Shown: in pieces, positions 20,842 through 30,500 of the stretch
Numbering within the stretch: position 1 is the stretch's first letter
Layout of the letters: the number at the start of each line of letters is the position of its first letter
Assembly: GCA_903824785.1 (NCBI GenBank)
Contig: CAIJYD010000115.1
Span: 62,001 to 126,000 of the forward strand
Reading direction: 5' to 3'
Source of the DNA: an uncultured Bacteroidota bacterium
GTDB taxonomy: Bacteria > Bacteroidota > Bacteroidia > Bacteroidales > VadinHA17
Length of the DNA stretch: 64,000 nt
Notes under the pieces: model-generated
Database searches by the model: none
What the model was told of the DNA's origin: nothing
The model's input: the letters and a program-made list of their open reading frames with translations, nothing else
Position numbers and translations under genes: made by a program

Positions 20842-23010
20842 ATGAAAAGTAAGATCCTGATAATAACATTGTTGCTGGTAATAGTAATGACTCCGGCAAT
20901 GAAAGCCGATGAAGGAATGTGGATTCCGCTTCTGATAGAAAAATATAATATTAAGCTGATGCAGGAGAAAGGTTTTAAACTTTCTGCAGATGACATATAC
21001 AGTGTAAACAAAGCCTGTATGAAAGATGCAATCGTCCAGTTCGGCGGTGGTTGTACAGGAGAGGTAATATCTCCCGATGGACTTATGATAACAAACCACC
21101 ATTGCGGTTATGGACAGATCCAGAAACACTCTTCGCTCGAACATGACTATCTGAGGAACGGGTTCTGGGCAATGTCGAGGGAAAAGGAATTGCCAAATCA
21201 GGGTCTGACGGTTACTTTCCTTAAGAGAATGGAGGATGTTACTGAGGCTGTATTGAAAGGAGTTACTGCAGAAATGTCCGATAGCACTCGTGAGAAACTG
21301 ATAGACATTAATATTACGGGAATAAGGAAAAAAGCATCAGAAGGAACAGGCTTTTCAGCATCAGTACGACCATTTTTTATGGGAAAACAGTATTTTCTTT
21401 TTGTCAATGAGATATTCAGGGATATTCGTCTTGTTGGAGCTCCCCCTTCATCAATCGGGAAATTCGGCGGGGAAACAGATAACTGGATCTGGCCACGTCA
21501 TACCGGAGACTTTTCGCTCTTCAGGATCTATGCGAACAAAGAGAATAAACCTGCAGAATACTCAAAAGATAATGTTCCCTATAAACCGGCATATCACTTT
21601 CCAATATCGGTAAAAGGTTTTAAGGAGGGAGATTTTACGATGGTATTTGGTTATCCGGGAACAACTTCAGAGTATGTTCCTTCCTACCATGTTGATATGG
21701 TAAAGAACTATCTCAATCCGAAGATGATAGTTATCAGAACAAAGAAGATTGAAATAATGGAGACAGCCATCAATTCCGATCCGCTAATCAGAATTCAGTA
21801 TTCAGGTAAAAAGACCGGCATTGCAAACTCGTGGAAAAAATGGATAGGTGAGAGCCAGGGGTTGGAAAAAATGGGGACTATCGACAAGAAAAAAGCATTT
21901 GAGGATAGGTTAACATCATGGATAAATGAAGATAAGGAGCGGATTACCAGATATGGAAATATCCTTCCAGAATACAGGGAGTTATATAAAAAACTTAATG
22001 TTTACAGTCTTGTAAACAGCTATACCAACGAAGTATTTTTTACCTCCGGAGCTGAAGCGGTGGGTTTTGCACGATACCTGAAGCCTCTGTCCGATTTGAT
22101 AAAGAATAAAGGTGGAGAGGATGAGATAAATGTGATGAAAATCAACCTTATTGAAACAGGTAATAGCTTTTTCAGGAACTATAATCAGGCCACAGATAAG
22201 AAACTCTTCCTGGCTGTTATGTCTTTATATGGAGAAAATATTGATCATGACTGGCAGGCACCTGAATATATAAAACTCAGAAGCTCATGCAAAGGCGACT
22301 TTTCAAAGATAGCGGATAAGCTTTATGAGAAAACGGTTTTTGCTGATGAAGAGAAGTTTGAGACTTTTGTGAAAAGCTTAAATGCTTCTAACATTACCAG
22401 ACTGAATAAAGACCCTTTTTATCTTCTTGCAGTTAGTGCAGGTGAATTTCTTACCACAAACGTCAGACCTGAACTCAATAGTATTAATAATGAGATTCTC
22501 AGGTTGAATAAGAATTATATGACAGTACAGATGGAGTTTGATAAAGAGAGAGTATTTTATCCCGATGCCAATTCAACTTTGAGGGTGAGTTATGGAACTG
22601 TTAAAGGTTATCTCTCAAAGGATGCAATCTGGTTTTCCTGTTATTCAACTCTTAAAGGCATAATGGAAAAGAATAATCCTGATATTTTCGATTACGATGT
22701 TCCTGATAAACTTAAAGATCTCTATCAGAAAAAAGATTTTGGACGTTATACCCAGAATGGTGAAGTCCCGGTATGTTTTATAGGCAACAATCATACAACA
22801 GGCGGAAATTCCGGCAGCCCTGTAATAAATGCATATGGACAGCTTATTGGAGTCAACTTCGACAGAGCATGGGAAGGCGTTGCCAGCGACATTGCATACA
22901 ATCCCGAACAGAGCCGGAATATCAGTCTTGATATAAGATATGCCCTCTTTATTATCGATAAGTTTGCAGGTGCAGGGTATCTTTTAAAAGAGATGACTAT
23001 TGTGGAATAA
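20842..23010 (+). CDS. S46 dipeptidyl-peptidase, DPP11 (Asp/Glu-specific) type
   Basis: The 722-residue protein has a signal peptide (cleavage near residue 22) and a chymotrypsin-type triad: H87 in TNHHCGY, D223 in HTGDFSLFR and S657 in GGNSGSPV. Eighteen residues after the serine lies R675 (GVNFDRAWEG). In S46 enzymes an Arg there gives specificity for Asp or Glu at P1 (DPP11), while Gly marks DPP7. The enzyme would trim dipeptides from oligopeptides in the periplasm. It fits with the M3 peptidase further on as part of peptide feeding. Confidence 0.9.
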   Translation: MKSKILIITLLLVIVMTPAMKADEGMWIPLLIEKYNIKLMQEKGFKLSADDIYSVNKACMKDAIVQFGGGCTGEVISPDGLMITNHHCGYGQIQKHSSLEHDYLRNGFWAMSREKELPNQGLTVTFLKRMEDVTEAVLKGVTAEMSDSTREKLIDINITGIRKKASEGTGFSASVRPFFMGKQYFLFVNEIFRDIRLVGAPPSSIGKFGGETDNWIWPRHTGDFSLFRIYANKENKPAEYSKDNVPYKPAYHFPISVKGFKEGDFTMVFGYPGTTSEYVPSYHVDMVKNYLNPKMIVIRTKKIEIMETAINSDPLIRIQYSGKKTGIANSWKKWIGESQGLEKMGTIDKKKAFEDRLTSWINEDKERITRYGNILPEYRELYKKLNVYSLVNSYTNEVFFTSGAEAVGFARYLKPLSDLIKNKGGEDEINVMKINLIETGNSFFRNYNQATDKKLFLAVMSLYGENIDHDWQAPEYIKLRSSCKGDFSKIADKLYEKTVFADEEKFETFVKSLNASNITRLNKDPFYLLAVSAGEFLTTNVRPELNSINNEILRLNKNYMTVQMEFDKERVFYPDANSTLRVSYGTVKGYLSKDAIWFSCYSTLKGIMEKNNPDIFDYDVPDKLKDLYQKKDFGRYTQNGEVPVCFIGNNHTTGGNSGSPVINAYGQLIGVNFDRAWEGVASDIAYNPEQSRNISLDIRYALFIIDKFAGAGYLLKEMTIVE

Positions 23011-23023
23011 ATACTCCGAAAAT

Positions 23024-23044
23024 CCGGACGAAAAAAACGTCCGG
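23024..23044. terminator. Hairpin between convergent genes
   Basis: A perfect 7-bp stem CCGGACG/CGTCCGG encloses a loop of seven A. It sits in the 51-bp gap between the stop codons of the S46 peptidase (+) and the DUF5916 gene (-), so it may stop transcription in both directions, though it has no external T-run. Confidence 0.5.
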
Positions 23045-23061
23045 CTACCGATTCCTGGCTA

Positions 23062-25212
23062 TTAAAACCTTATTGTATATTTCACTTTAACCCTTGCTTC
23101 ATAGACCTCAGGTCTGAAACGCTCAAGAGGATCGATTAAGGGTGAATTAAAGGTCAGGAAGATCTCTTTTCCGGGCTTGATAATCCATTGAAACCTCGAC
23201 TGCCATCCAATAGTTTCATTCTGGTTTTCATATTGTACAAAATTATACCACGACAGATTCGGACTGAACATAAAATTCATGTTCATCCGGTATATCTGTG
23301 TTACAAAACTTCCATCAGGTAGATCAACCCATTTCCGGTCCGATTCGAGGCTGATGAACAGAGGTACAAAAATTTTATATCCTGCCTGCAAAAGGAGATC
23401 ATTGCGTTTCCCTGAATAGAATGAACCTGTTCCTGCTTTGGCTGAAATCCAGAAGATCCTCCGTTTGGCCGATGAAAGCTGAAGTGAATGTCGCCAGAAT
23501 TGATACTTGTCAACGGGTATAATAAAATCGTTGAAAATATGAAACTCATTCTGAAGTGCTTCAAACTGATATTGTGATGACAGTAAGATTTTATCACCGC
23601 TTAAAAATATTATCTCAGCAAGGTTCAGATCAATCTGGGAAGTTTGCAAACTTCCGCTGTTCAGATCGGTAATAAAGGCATATTTAATACCTGTCTTGAC
23701 CTGCATAACAGGTGAGTTTTTCGGACGCGGTCCGATTCCTATTCCGCCATAGAAATCGCGAATATTCTTTCGTGGAATAAATCCAAGGCCGGGTGTAAAA
23801 TTCTCTCCTATCTGGAGATAACCCAACCTGAAATACAGAAAGTCATTAGGATAGTTTATCTCAGTGCCAAAAGAAATATCATCTCCGTGAAGTCCTTCGG
23901 TGAAGGATTTCAAACCATACAGATTATATGTTAAATTTTTATTTCCCGATATCTGCGAACTTGCCAGACGAAGATCAAATCCGCCGAGAGAATTGACAGC
24001 TCCGGAAAAAGCATTCCCGTTAGTTCCTATTAAACCTATTGACGACTGTTTGCCAAGATTTCTTGAAATTCTGCCGACTGTATATCCCGGATTATCAAAC
24101 TCATTATCATCTTTTATATGAAGTGCCCCTATATTCCAGTTGCCTATTTTTCCTGTAAACTTTCCACCGTATTTAACCGCAACAGGATTGCCGTCAGTAT
24201 TTAATCCTATTCTCCTTGAAAAGAAAGGGATCATCTGAGTGCTCTGCGGATTATCAACATCTCCATTTATGCCAAAGGTAAAATAGCTTGCTCCGTCAAG
24301 AAAAAAATCTCTCTTTTCGGGAAAGAAAAGGCTAAAGCGGGTAAGGTTAATCTGTTTTTCGTCAACTTCTGTCTGGGCAAAGTCAGTATTTACGGTAATG
24401 GCTGCTTTGAGTGATGGAGTAATATTGTAAAATGCATCAACTCCTCCATTCAGAACAGATTTACTGTCAGCTGCCTGCTTTTTGCTAAAACCTCCTGTCA
24501 GATAGGGTATTATATCCAGACCAATCCCCTGGGTAATATCTGTAAGCCCGGTTATGCGTCCGGCATCGGATATCTGAAACCTGTGAGCATTAAGGGATGT
24601 TGCGGGCCAGGACGAGGTTTCCGATTTTCTTTTAATATATCTTAAGAGCTTCAAACCCCAGGTGCTGTTTTCTTTATTAAATCCAAGTGTTTTAAAAGGG
24701 ATAATCAGTTCCCCTTCCCATCCTTTTTCAGTAATTTCAGCTTTGCCATCCCAGAGACCATCCCACGATTTGTTGAATTCCTTTCCGTTTTCATTTATCA
24801 GAGCATCGCCGATACTTCCTCTCGGACCAATCTGGAACCAGTAACCACTTCGTCCGTCAAGATAGGTGTCGAGGATTATCTGCACCCTGTCATCTTCGCC
24901 AAGATCACCGTCGCGGGTCATCTCTTTGGAAGTAATGCCATTGGGATCATCGGCACATTTTATGCCTATGTAGATATTATTATGGTCGTAGAGAAAGAGG
25001 AATTCAGATTTTTCTGTGGCAGGTTCTCCGTTTTTAGGCTCTCTCTGGAACAGTTCATTGATTAACGATGCTTTATTCCATACTTCATCCTTCAGTGATC
25101 CGTCGATTACCGGAGCTGTTTCAGTGAAAACAGCTTTTATTTCGGGTTGGGAATAGAGCTCAGGCATTATCATTGTGCCTAAGCAGAAGGCAATAATCAG
25201 TGGGCGGGTCAT
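23062..25212 (-). CDS. CBM9-like / DUF5916 outer-membrane protein
   Basis: The 716-residue protein has a signal peptide (through about residue 21), then a carbohydrate-binding family 9-like beta-sandwich (about 30-195; APVIDGSLKDEVW and DRVQIILDTY). The DUF5916 domain fills the rest and is rich in amphipathic strands ending in Phe (KYTIRF), like an outer-membrane barrel. Such proteins are common in Bacteroidota but of unknown function; export or binding of a polysaccharide is a guess. It converges with the S46 gene. Confidence 0.8.
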   Translation of the reverse strand: MTRPLIIAFCLGTMIMPELYSQPEIKAVFTETAPVIDGSLKDEVWNKASLINELFQREPKNGEPATEKSEFLFLYDHNNIYIGIKCADDPNGITSKEMTRDGDLGEDDRVQIILDTYLDGRSGYWFQIGPRGSIGDALINENGKEFNKSWDGLWDGKAEITEKGWEGELIIPFKTLGFNKENSTWGLKLLRYIKRKSETSSWPATSLNAHRFQISDAGRITGLTDITQGIGLDIIPYLTGGFSKKQAADSKSVLNGGVDAFYNITPSLKAAITVNTDFAQTEVDEKQINLTRFSLFFPEKRDFFLDGASYFTFGINGDVDNPQSTQMIPFFSRRIGLNTDGNPVAVKYGGKFTGKIGNWNIGALHIKDDNEFDNPGYTVGRISRNLGKQSSIGLIGTNGNAFSGAVNSLGGFDLRLASSQISGNKNLTYNLYGLKSFTEGLHGDDISFGTEINYPNDFLYFRLGYLQIGENFTPGLGFIPRKNIRDFYGGIGIGPRPKNSPVMQVKTGIKYAFITDLNSGSLQTSQIDLNLAEIIFLSGDKILLSSQYQFEALQNEFHIFNDFIIPVDKYQFWRHSLQLSSAKRRIFWISAKAGTGSFYSGKRNDLLLQAGYKIFVPLFISLESDRKWVDLPDGSFVTQIYRMNMNFMFSPNLSWYNFVQYENQNETIGWQSRFQWIIKPGKEIFLTFNSPLIDPLERFRPEVYEARVKVKYTIRF

Positions 25213-25324
25213 GTTATCTATTTAAGCCGGCAAAGTAATAATTTTCAATTGATTTGATTTCAGTTTTGATATTAATAGTTACAATAACGGGAAAGTAGTA
25301 ACTTACACCCAAAATTTGCATAAG

Positions 25325-26452
25325 ATGAAGATTGTTGCCGACAATAATATACCTTTTCTTCAGGGAGCCCTTGAGCCATTTGCTGAAGTTGTTTATATTC
25401 CCGGAAGTGAGATCAGCAGGGATGTTCTGATAGATGCTGATGCATTACTGATACGTACCAGAACAAAATGCAATGAGGCCATGCTAAATGGTACAAATGT
25501 AAAGTTTATTGGCACTGCAACCATTGGGTTTGATCATATAGACACAGAATACTGCGAAAAGAATAAAATAAAATGGACTAATGCTCCTGGCTGCAACTCA
25601 TCATCGGTTCAGCAGTATATTACAGCTGCACTCCTGAAGGTTTCCCTTAAATCAAAGAGTTGTCTGAAGGATAAAACCTTGGGTATTATAGGAGCAGGGA
25701 ATGTAGGTACAAAAGTTCAGAAAATTGCAGAAGTACTGGGAATGAATATTTTGCTTAACGATCCTCCACGGGCAAGGTTGGAAGGCGATGTTGATTTTAC
25801 ATCTCTTAAGACAATTCTGAAAGAGTCGGATATAATAACGGTTCATGTTCCGCTTAATATGAAAGGCGAAGATTGTACCTATCATCTTTTCAATGATGAG
25901 TTGTTCCGTCAGATGAAAAATGGTGCATGGTTTTTCAATACTTCCCGGGGCGAGGTGGCCGATACGGCAGCCCTTAAGAAGGCTCTTGAAGCAGGTAAAC
26001 CGGCCGGAGCTGTTCTGGATGTCTGGGAGAACGAGCCTCGTATTGATCTTGAATTGCTTGATAAAGCTTTTATTACAACACCCCATATCGCAGGATATTC
26101 TACCGACGGAAAGGCAAACGGAACCTCTATGGTTGTCAATTATTTAGCTGCCTATTTTAATCTTCCTCTCAAAAACTGGTATCCTGAAAATATCCCCGAA
26201 CCTCAATCAACGGAAATTGAAATTGATTGCAAATTCAAATCAGATGAAGATATTCTGAGAGAAGCTGTTTTTACTACTTACCGTTTAAACGAAGATATTA
26301 CAAGACTTCGGATTATACCTAGTGATTTTGAGAGGCAGAGAGCCTATTACCCTTTAAGAAGAGAATTTCCTTCGTACACGATCACTCTTAAAAGAATGAC
26401 AAATGAAATTCATAAAACCCTCTCTGATATGGGATTTAAAATTTCAGGTTAA
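25325..26452 (+). CDS. pdxB: 4-phosphoerythronate dehydrogenase
   Basis: The 375-residue D-2-hydroxyacid dehydrogenase starts MKIVADNNIPFLQGALEPF, which is characteristic of PdxB, and has the NAD-binding GIIGAGNVGTKV, the catalytic region NTSRGEVAD with ENEP, and TTPHIAGYS. A PdxB-specific dimerisation domain follows at about residues 290-375. The enzyme oxidises 4-phospho-D-erythronate in pyridoxal phosphate synthesis. The frame opens at a TTG (25316), but the ATG at 25325 gives the family start. No other pdx gene is in the window. Confidence 0.9.
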   Translation: MKIVADNNIPFLQGALEPFAEVVYIPGSEISRDVLIDADALLIRTRTKCNEAMLNGTNVKFIGTATIGFDHIDTEYCEKNKIKWTNAPGCNSSSVQQYITAALLKVSLKSKSCLKDKTLGIIGAGNVGTKVQKIAEVLGMNILLNDPPRARLEGDVDFTSLKTILKESDIITVHVPLNMKGEDCTYHLFNDELFRQMKNGAWFFNTSRGEVADTAALKKALEAGKPAGAVLDVWENEPRIDLELLDKAFITTPHIAGYSTDGKANGTSMVVNYLAAYFNLPLKNWYPENIPEPQSTEIEIDCKFKSDEDILREAVFTTYRLNEDITRLRIIPSDFERQRAYYPLRREFPSYTITLKRMTNEIHKTLSDMGFKISG

Positions 26453-26524
26453 CCCAACAGGGCAGATATTCTGCTCCTTACCGGAAGGATCTTAAAACAT
26501 TGAAAATAAAAACAATTTTTGTTA

Positions 26525-27463
26525 ATGGAAAACAAGATGAAGAAATCAACAGGAATTACCCGCCGGACATTTGCTAAGTCGCTGGCAGTAACAGGTATTG
26601 GATCGGCAGGATTACCTCTGCTTGGGAATTATGTTAGCCCAATGGGGGCACCAGTTAAAGAGAATAATGAAAGCCTGAAGATAAGTCTTAATGCCTTTTC
26701 ATTCGATAAACCTCTTCGTCAGGGAACAATGTCAATCAGCGATATGCTTGATTATTGCGCACGAGTTGGTTTCGACGGAGTTGATCTTACCGGTTACTAT
26801 TTCCCGGGTTATCCTGTAGTTCCGTCCGACGATTTTATTTATGAGGTGAAGAAGAAAGCTTACAAACTCGGATTGGGAATAAGCGGTACCGGAGTCAGAA
26901 ATGATTTCACATGGTCTGATCCTGTAAAAAGGGCTGAAGAGAAAAAGCTTGTTAAGGAGTGGATAGTTGTGGCTTCCAAGCTGGGAGCACCGATTATCAG
27001 GATCTTTGCCGGCACGCTCTCGAAAGAGGCTTTTACATGGAATGAGAGACTCAAATGGATTGCTGAGGATATAAATGAATGTGCTGAATTTGGAAAGAAT
27101 CACGGAGTTATGATTGCTCTTCAAAACCATAGCGACTTCATTAAAACGGCATCAGATATTGAGAATGTGTTAAAAGTGGTTGATAAAAACTGGGTAGGTT
27201 TATTACTCGACATTGGCAGTTTTCATACTCCTGATCCTTACATTGATATAGCACAAAGCTCAAAGTATGCTATCTCCTGGCAGCTTAAAGAGAAAATATT
27301 TATCAATGATACACAGGTAGATACTGATTATACTAAAATAATCTCAATTGTCAGGCAGTGTGGATACCGTGGTTACCTCCCTCTGGAAACCCTTGGAGAA
27401 GGCGATCCTGCCGCAAAGATTGAGGCCTTATTTAAGAAGGTTCGGGCGGTGCTTAATGCCTGA
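26525..27463 (+). CDS. Tat-exported sugar isomerase/epimerase (AP-endonuclease-2 TIM barrel)
   Basis: A twin-arginine signal (TRRTFAKSLAV, then an Ala/Gly-rich stretch) leads into a TIM-barrel domain of the xylose-isomerase-like/AP endonuclease 2 family. Likely metal and acid residues lie in GVDLTGYYFPG, LDIGSFHTPD and LPLETLGEGD. Such secreted epimerases often work with Gfo/Idh oxidoreductases and DUF1080 proteins on keto sugars, two of which lie 20 kb downstream. The ATG at 26525 (or 26537) is preferred over the upstream TTG at 26519. Confidence 0.8.
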   Translation: MENKMKKSTGITRRTFAKSLAVTGIGSAGLPLLGNYVSPMGAPVKENNESLKISLNAFSFDKPLRQGTMSISDMLDYCARVGFDGVDLTGYYFPGYPVVPSDDFIYEVKKKAYKLGLGISGTGVRNDFTWSDPVKRAEEKKLVKEWIVVASKLGAPIIRIFAGTLSKEAFTWNERLKWIAEDINECAEFGKNHGVMIALQNHSDFIKTASDIENVLKVVDKNWVGLLLDIGSFHTPDPYIDIAQSSKYAISWQLKEKIFINDTQVDTDYTKIISIVRQCGYRGYLPLETLGEGDPAAKIEALFKKVRAVLNA

Positions 27464-27565
27464 TCATAACATAGCACTCTCAGATAAGCATAATATACTG
27501 AATATTAGTAAGATATATTCAAGGACTTTTATTCAGAAATTTCCTCCGGGAATAGCGCTAACCCT

Positions 27566-30500
27566 CTAAGCAAAAACCGGTTCAGGGGCCATGGCATATT
27601 CTTTTACCTGAAATACAAAAGCCTGAAGACGAGTATCGAGTGAAACGGTATCCTGGCCATCATACGCAATATTTATAAACGGGATATTGTTATGATCTTT
27701 TCTGAATGAATCACTTACCGATGCTACAACTGTTCCGGGCATGCATGTAAAGGGAAGTATGGCTGCAATACCGGAAACACCTCTTTTAGCAAGAGCAACA
27801 GCTGTACCCATTGCAATTGGCGGATCGCCATCGTAAAATTGATTTACATAAGGATTGCAAAGATCAAGGATCTCATTGAGCGACACATCATTATTCTGGT
27901 CGGTGTATTTCTTTATGCCGCGAAGAAGTGAAGCAGCAATTACCTCCTGTCCAACACCCTGGATTTTTGATTTTATGATACCTTTGTTATCATTTTTCCA
28001 GCGGCTGTCACGTGTGAATCGATGGGTTGAATATGAAATCCATTCGGAGAACGGACCAATAACAACTTCAACTCCAAGATCTTCCAGCCGGTTGGCAATG
28101 TTCCCGTTACATCCTGCGTTATCCCTCATAAATATCTCTCCAATGACACCAACCACAGGCTTTCTATGGCTCTTGTCTACTTTTACTGACATAAAAGCCA
28201 GGGCAATTTCTGAAAGGATTTTATGAAGACCCTTCGAACCGTTCTCAATACAATTCTCCAGTTTTAATATGGAGTTATTATAAAGGTTATCTGTTTCTCC
28301 CCTGTTTATTTCGTAAGGACGGGTTTCCCTGTATATTTTTCTGATGTAATCGAAAACAATAAAGCCTTTCCATGCGTTTATCCTGAATTTCTGACCATGC
28401 TCTCCGGCTACATCTTCATACGACGTATCATTTGATGGTGTTATAAGCTCAGCATCTTTGTAACCAAGTCTGTCGAAAAGGATCCTGTGGAACTGGTTAT
28501 ACTGCCCAAACCGGCAGGGACCGTTATGGTCGGGCATGAAGAAACTTATTTTTGAAGGATCAGCACCGGGTTCCTGAAGTTTCTTAATAAAACTGCCAGT
28601 GGTGCAAATCATTGGGAAGCACTCTTTTGAAGAGGTATATTTTCTTCCTATTGCCAGATCTTCTTCAGTCTGCCGGGGAAGTACTTCTGATCGGATCCCG
28701 CAACTCCTGGCTGCAGCAGCAATCAGATAAGCGCCATCGTGCATATAAGGGAAGTACAATACCCGCTGTTTCTGAGGCGATGAGAGACCGGGACGGGGCC
28801 TGAAGATGGTCAGATCTTTTTTCTGGTTTTGCTCAGCGCCGGCAAGACTGTCGAGAAATGCTTCAATCCGGGTAACCATCCCTGCGTCAGCAGAATGCTC
28901 ATCTACTTCAAGATGCAGAAACGGCTTGCCTTTAAGTTCTTCAGTAACATAATGCCAGATAAAAGAGTCGGGGCCACACCGAAAGTTGCTCAGATAAACG
29001 GCATGAAGATTCTTGTCTTTTGCAACTAATTGAGCAGCAGCAATAATCTTTTGTCCGTTTGGCCAGTACATATTTCTGTAGTTGCTGAAAATATTAAATG
29101 GAGAAAGATCAAGCATGTCTATTGGCACAGGCATGACATTCTGATTGATCAGTTTTTCTATTAACCCCAGATTAAGATGCGGGTCTGCACTGTTATACGG
29201 TCTTCCCAGAAGTACAACAGGCCTGCAGTTTTTGGGAATAGCAGTGAGAATCTCCCTGCCATAATCAATTAGTCGTTTCTCAAATGAACTCTGGATTTCA
29301 TCGGATTTGTAAATTGCTCTCTTTATTAAGACCTTGCTTATCCCGAATTTTTCATTGAAATACGTTGTCATTTCACCAATGAGTGCTCTTTCAAAAAATC
29401 TGAAATGAAGGGTGGGGGTAAGTAGTTTTGTCTCATCAACTTTTCCGCGGAGGGCAGCTTTTACCATGAAAGGATAGGTCTGAATCCATGGACAGTTACA
29501 GTTGAAAGTGCTGTTTCCCTCTTTGGCTTTACCATTAACAATAAATGGGAGAAAAATGAAATCAACATCTTTCTGCACCAGATCCATAACATGTCCGTGC
29601 ATAAGTTCCACAGGCAGACATGCCTCAGTGGTTATTATCTCTATAGATCTTGTTACCAGCGATTTGTCTGATTCTGCTGAGATGACAACCGTGAATCCGA
29701 GTTCCTCGAAGAAGGTTCTCCAGAAGGGGAATTGCTGATAGAAGACCATCAGAGCTCTTGGAATTCCTATTGAAGGAGAATTACGGTTCTTATTTTCCAC
29801 GAACCCTTCCATAAGTATTTCCGTTCTTTTCTTAAAAAGGTTCGGGATATTATTATTGATTTTCTTCCGGTCGTCAGTTTCATATTTTTCGCACCGGCCT
29901 CCATAAAACAATGATTTCTTTTCACCGGTTATCTTTACACGTCTTATTTCGCAATGGTTAGTGCATTCCTGACAAGTGAATCGGCTTACTTTGTAGGTTG
30001 CATTTCGTACTCCAAAGCCTTTGAACCTGCTCTTCTGGCCTTCCACCATCGATTTCTGAGCAAGTATTGCAGCCCCGATTGCACCAGTAACATCAAAATG
30101 TGGAGGTATTATTATCTTTTTTCCCAGAACCTGTTCGAAGGCTGCAACAACTGCTTTATTATTTGTAACCCCCCCCTGGAAAAAGATCTTGCTGCCAATC
30201 CTGCGATCGCCTACCACTTTCTGTAGATAATTATACACGATTGAATAGGCGAGACCGCCGACGAGGTTTTCGTTTCTGGCACCCTTCTGCATAAATGAGT
30301 TCAGATCAGATTCCATGAAGACGGTGCAACGGTCGCCAAGTTTTACAGGGCACTCCGAACTCAACGCCATACAACCGAATTCCTCAACAATATTAATATT
30401 CAGTTTCTCCGCCTGCTCCTGAAGGAATGAACCGGTGCCTGCAGCACAAACCTTATTCATTTCAAAATCAACGACAACGCCATTTTCTATGCTGATATAT

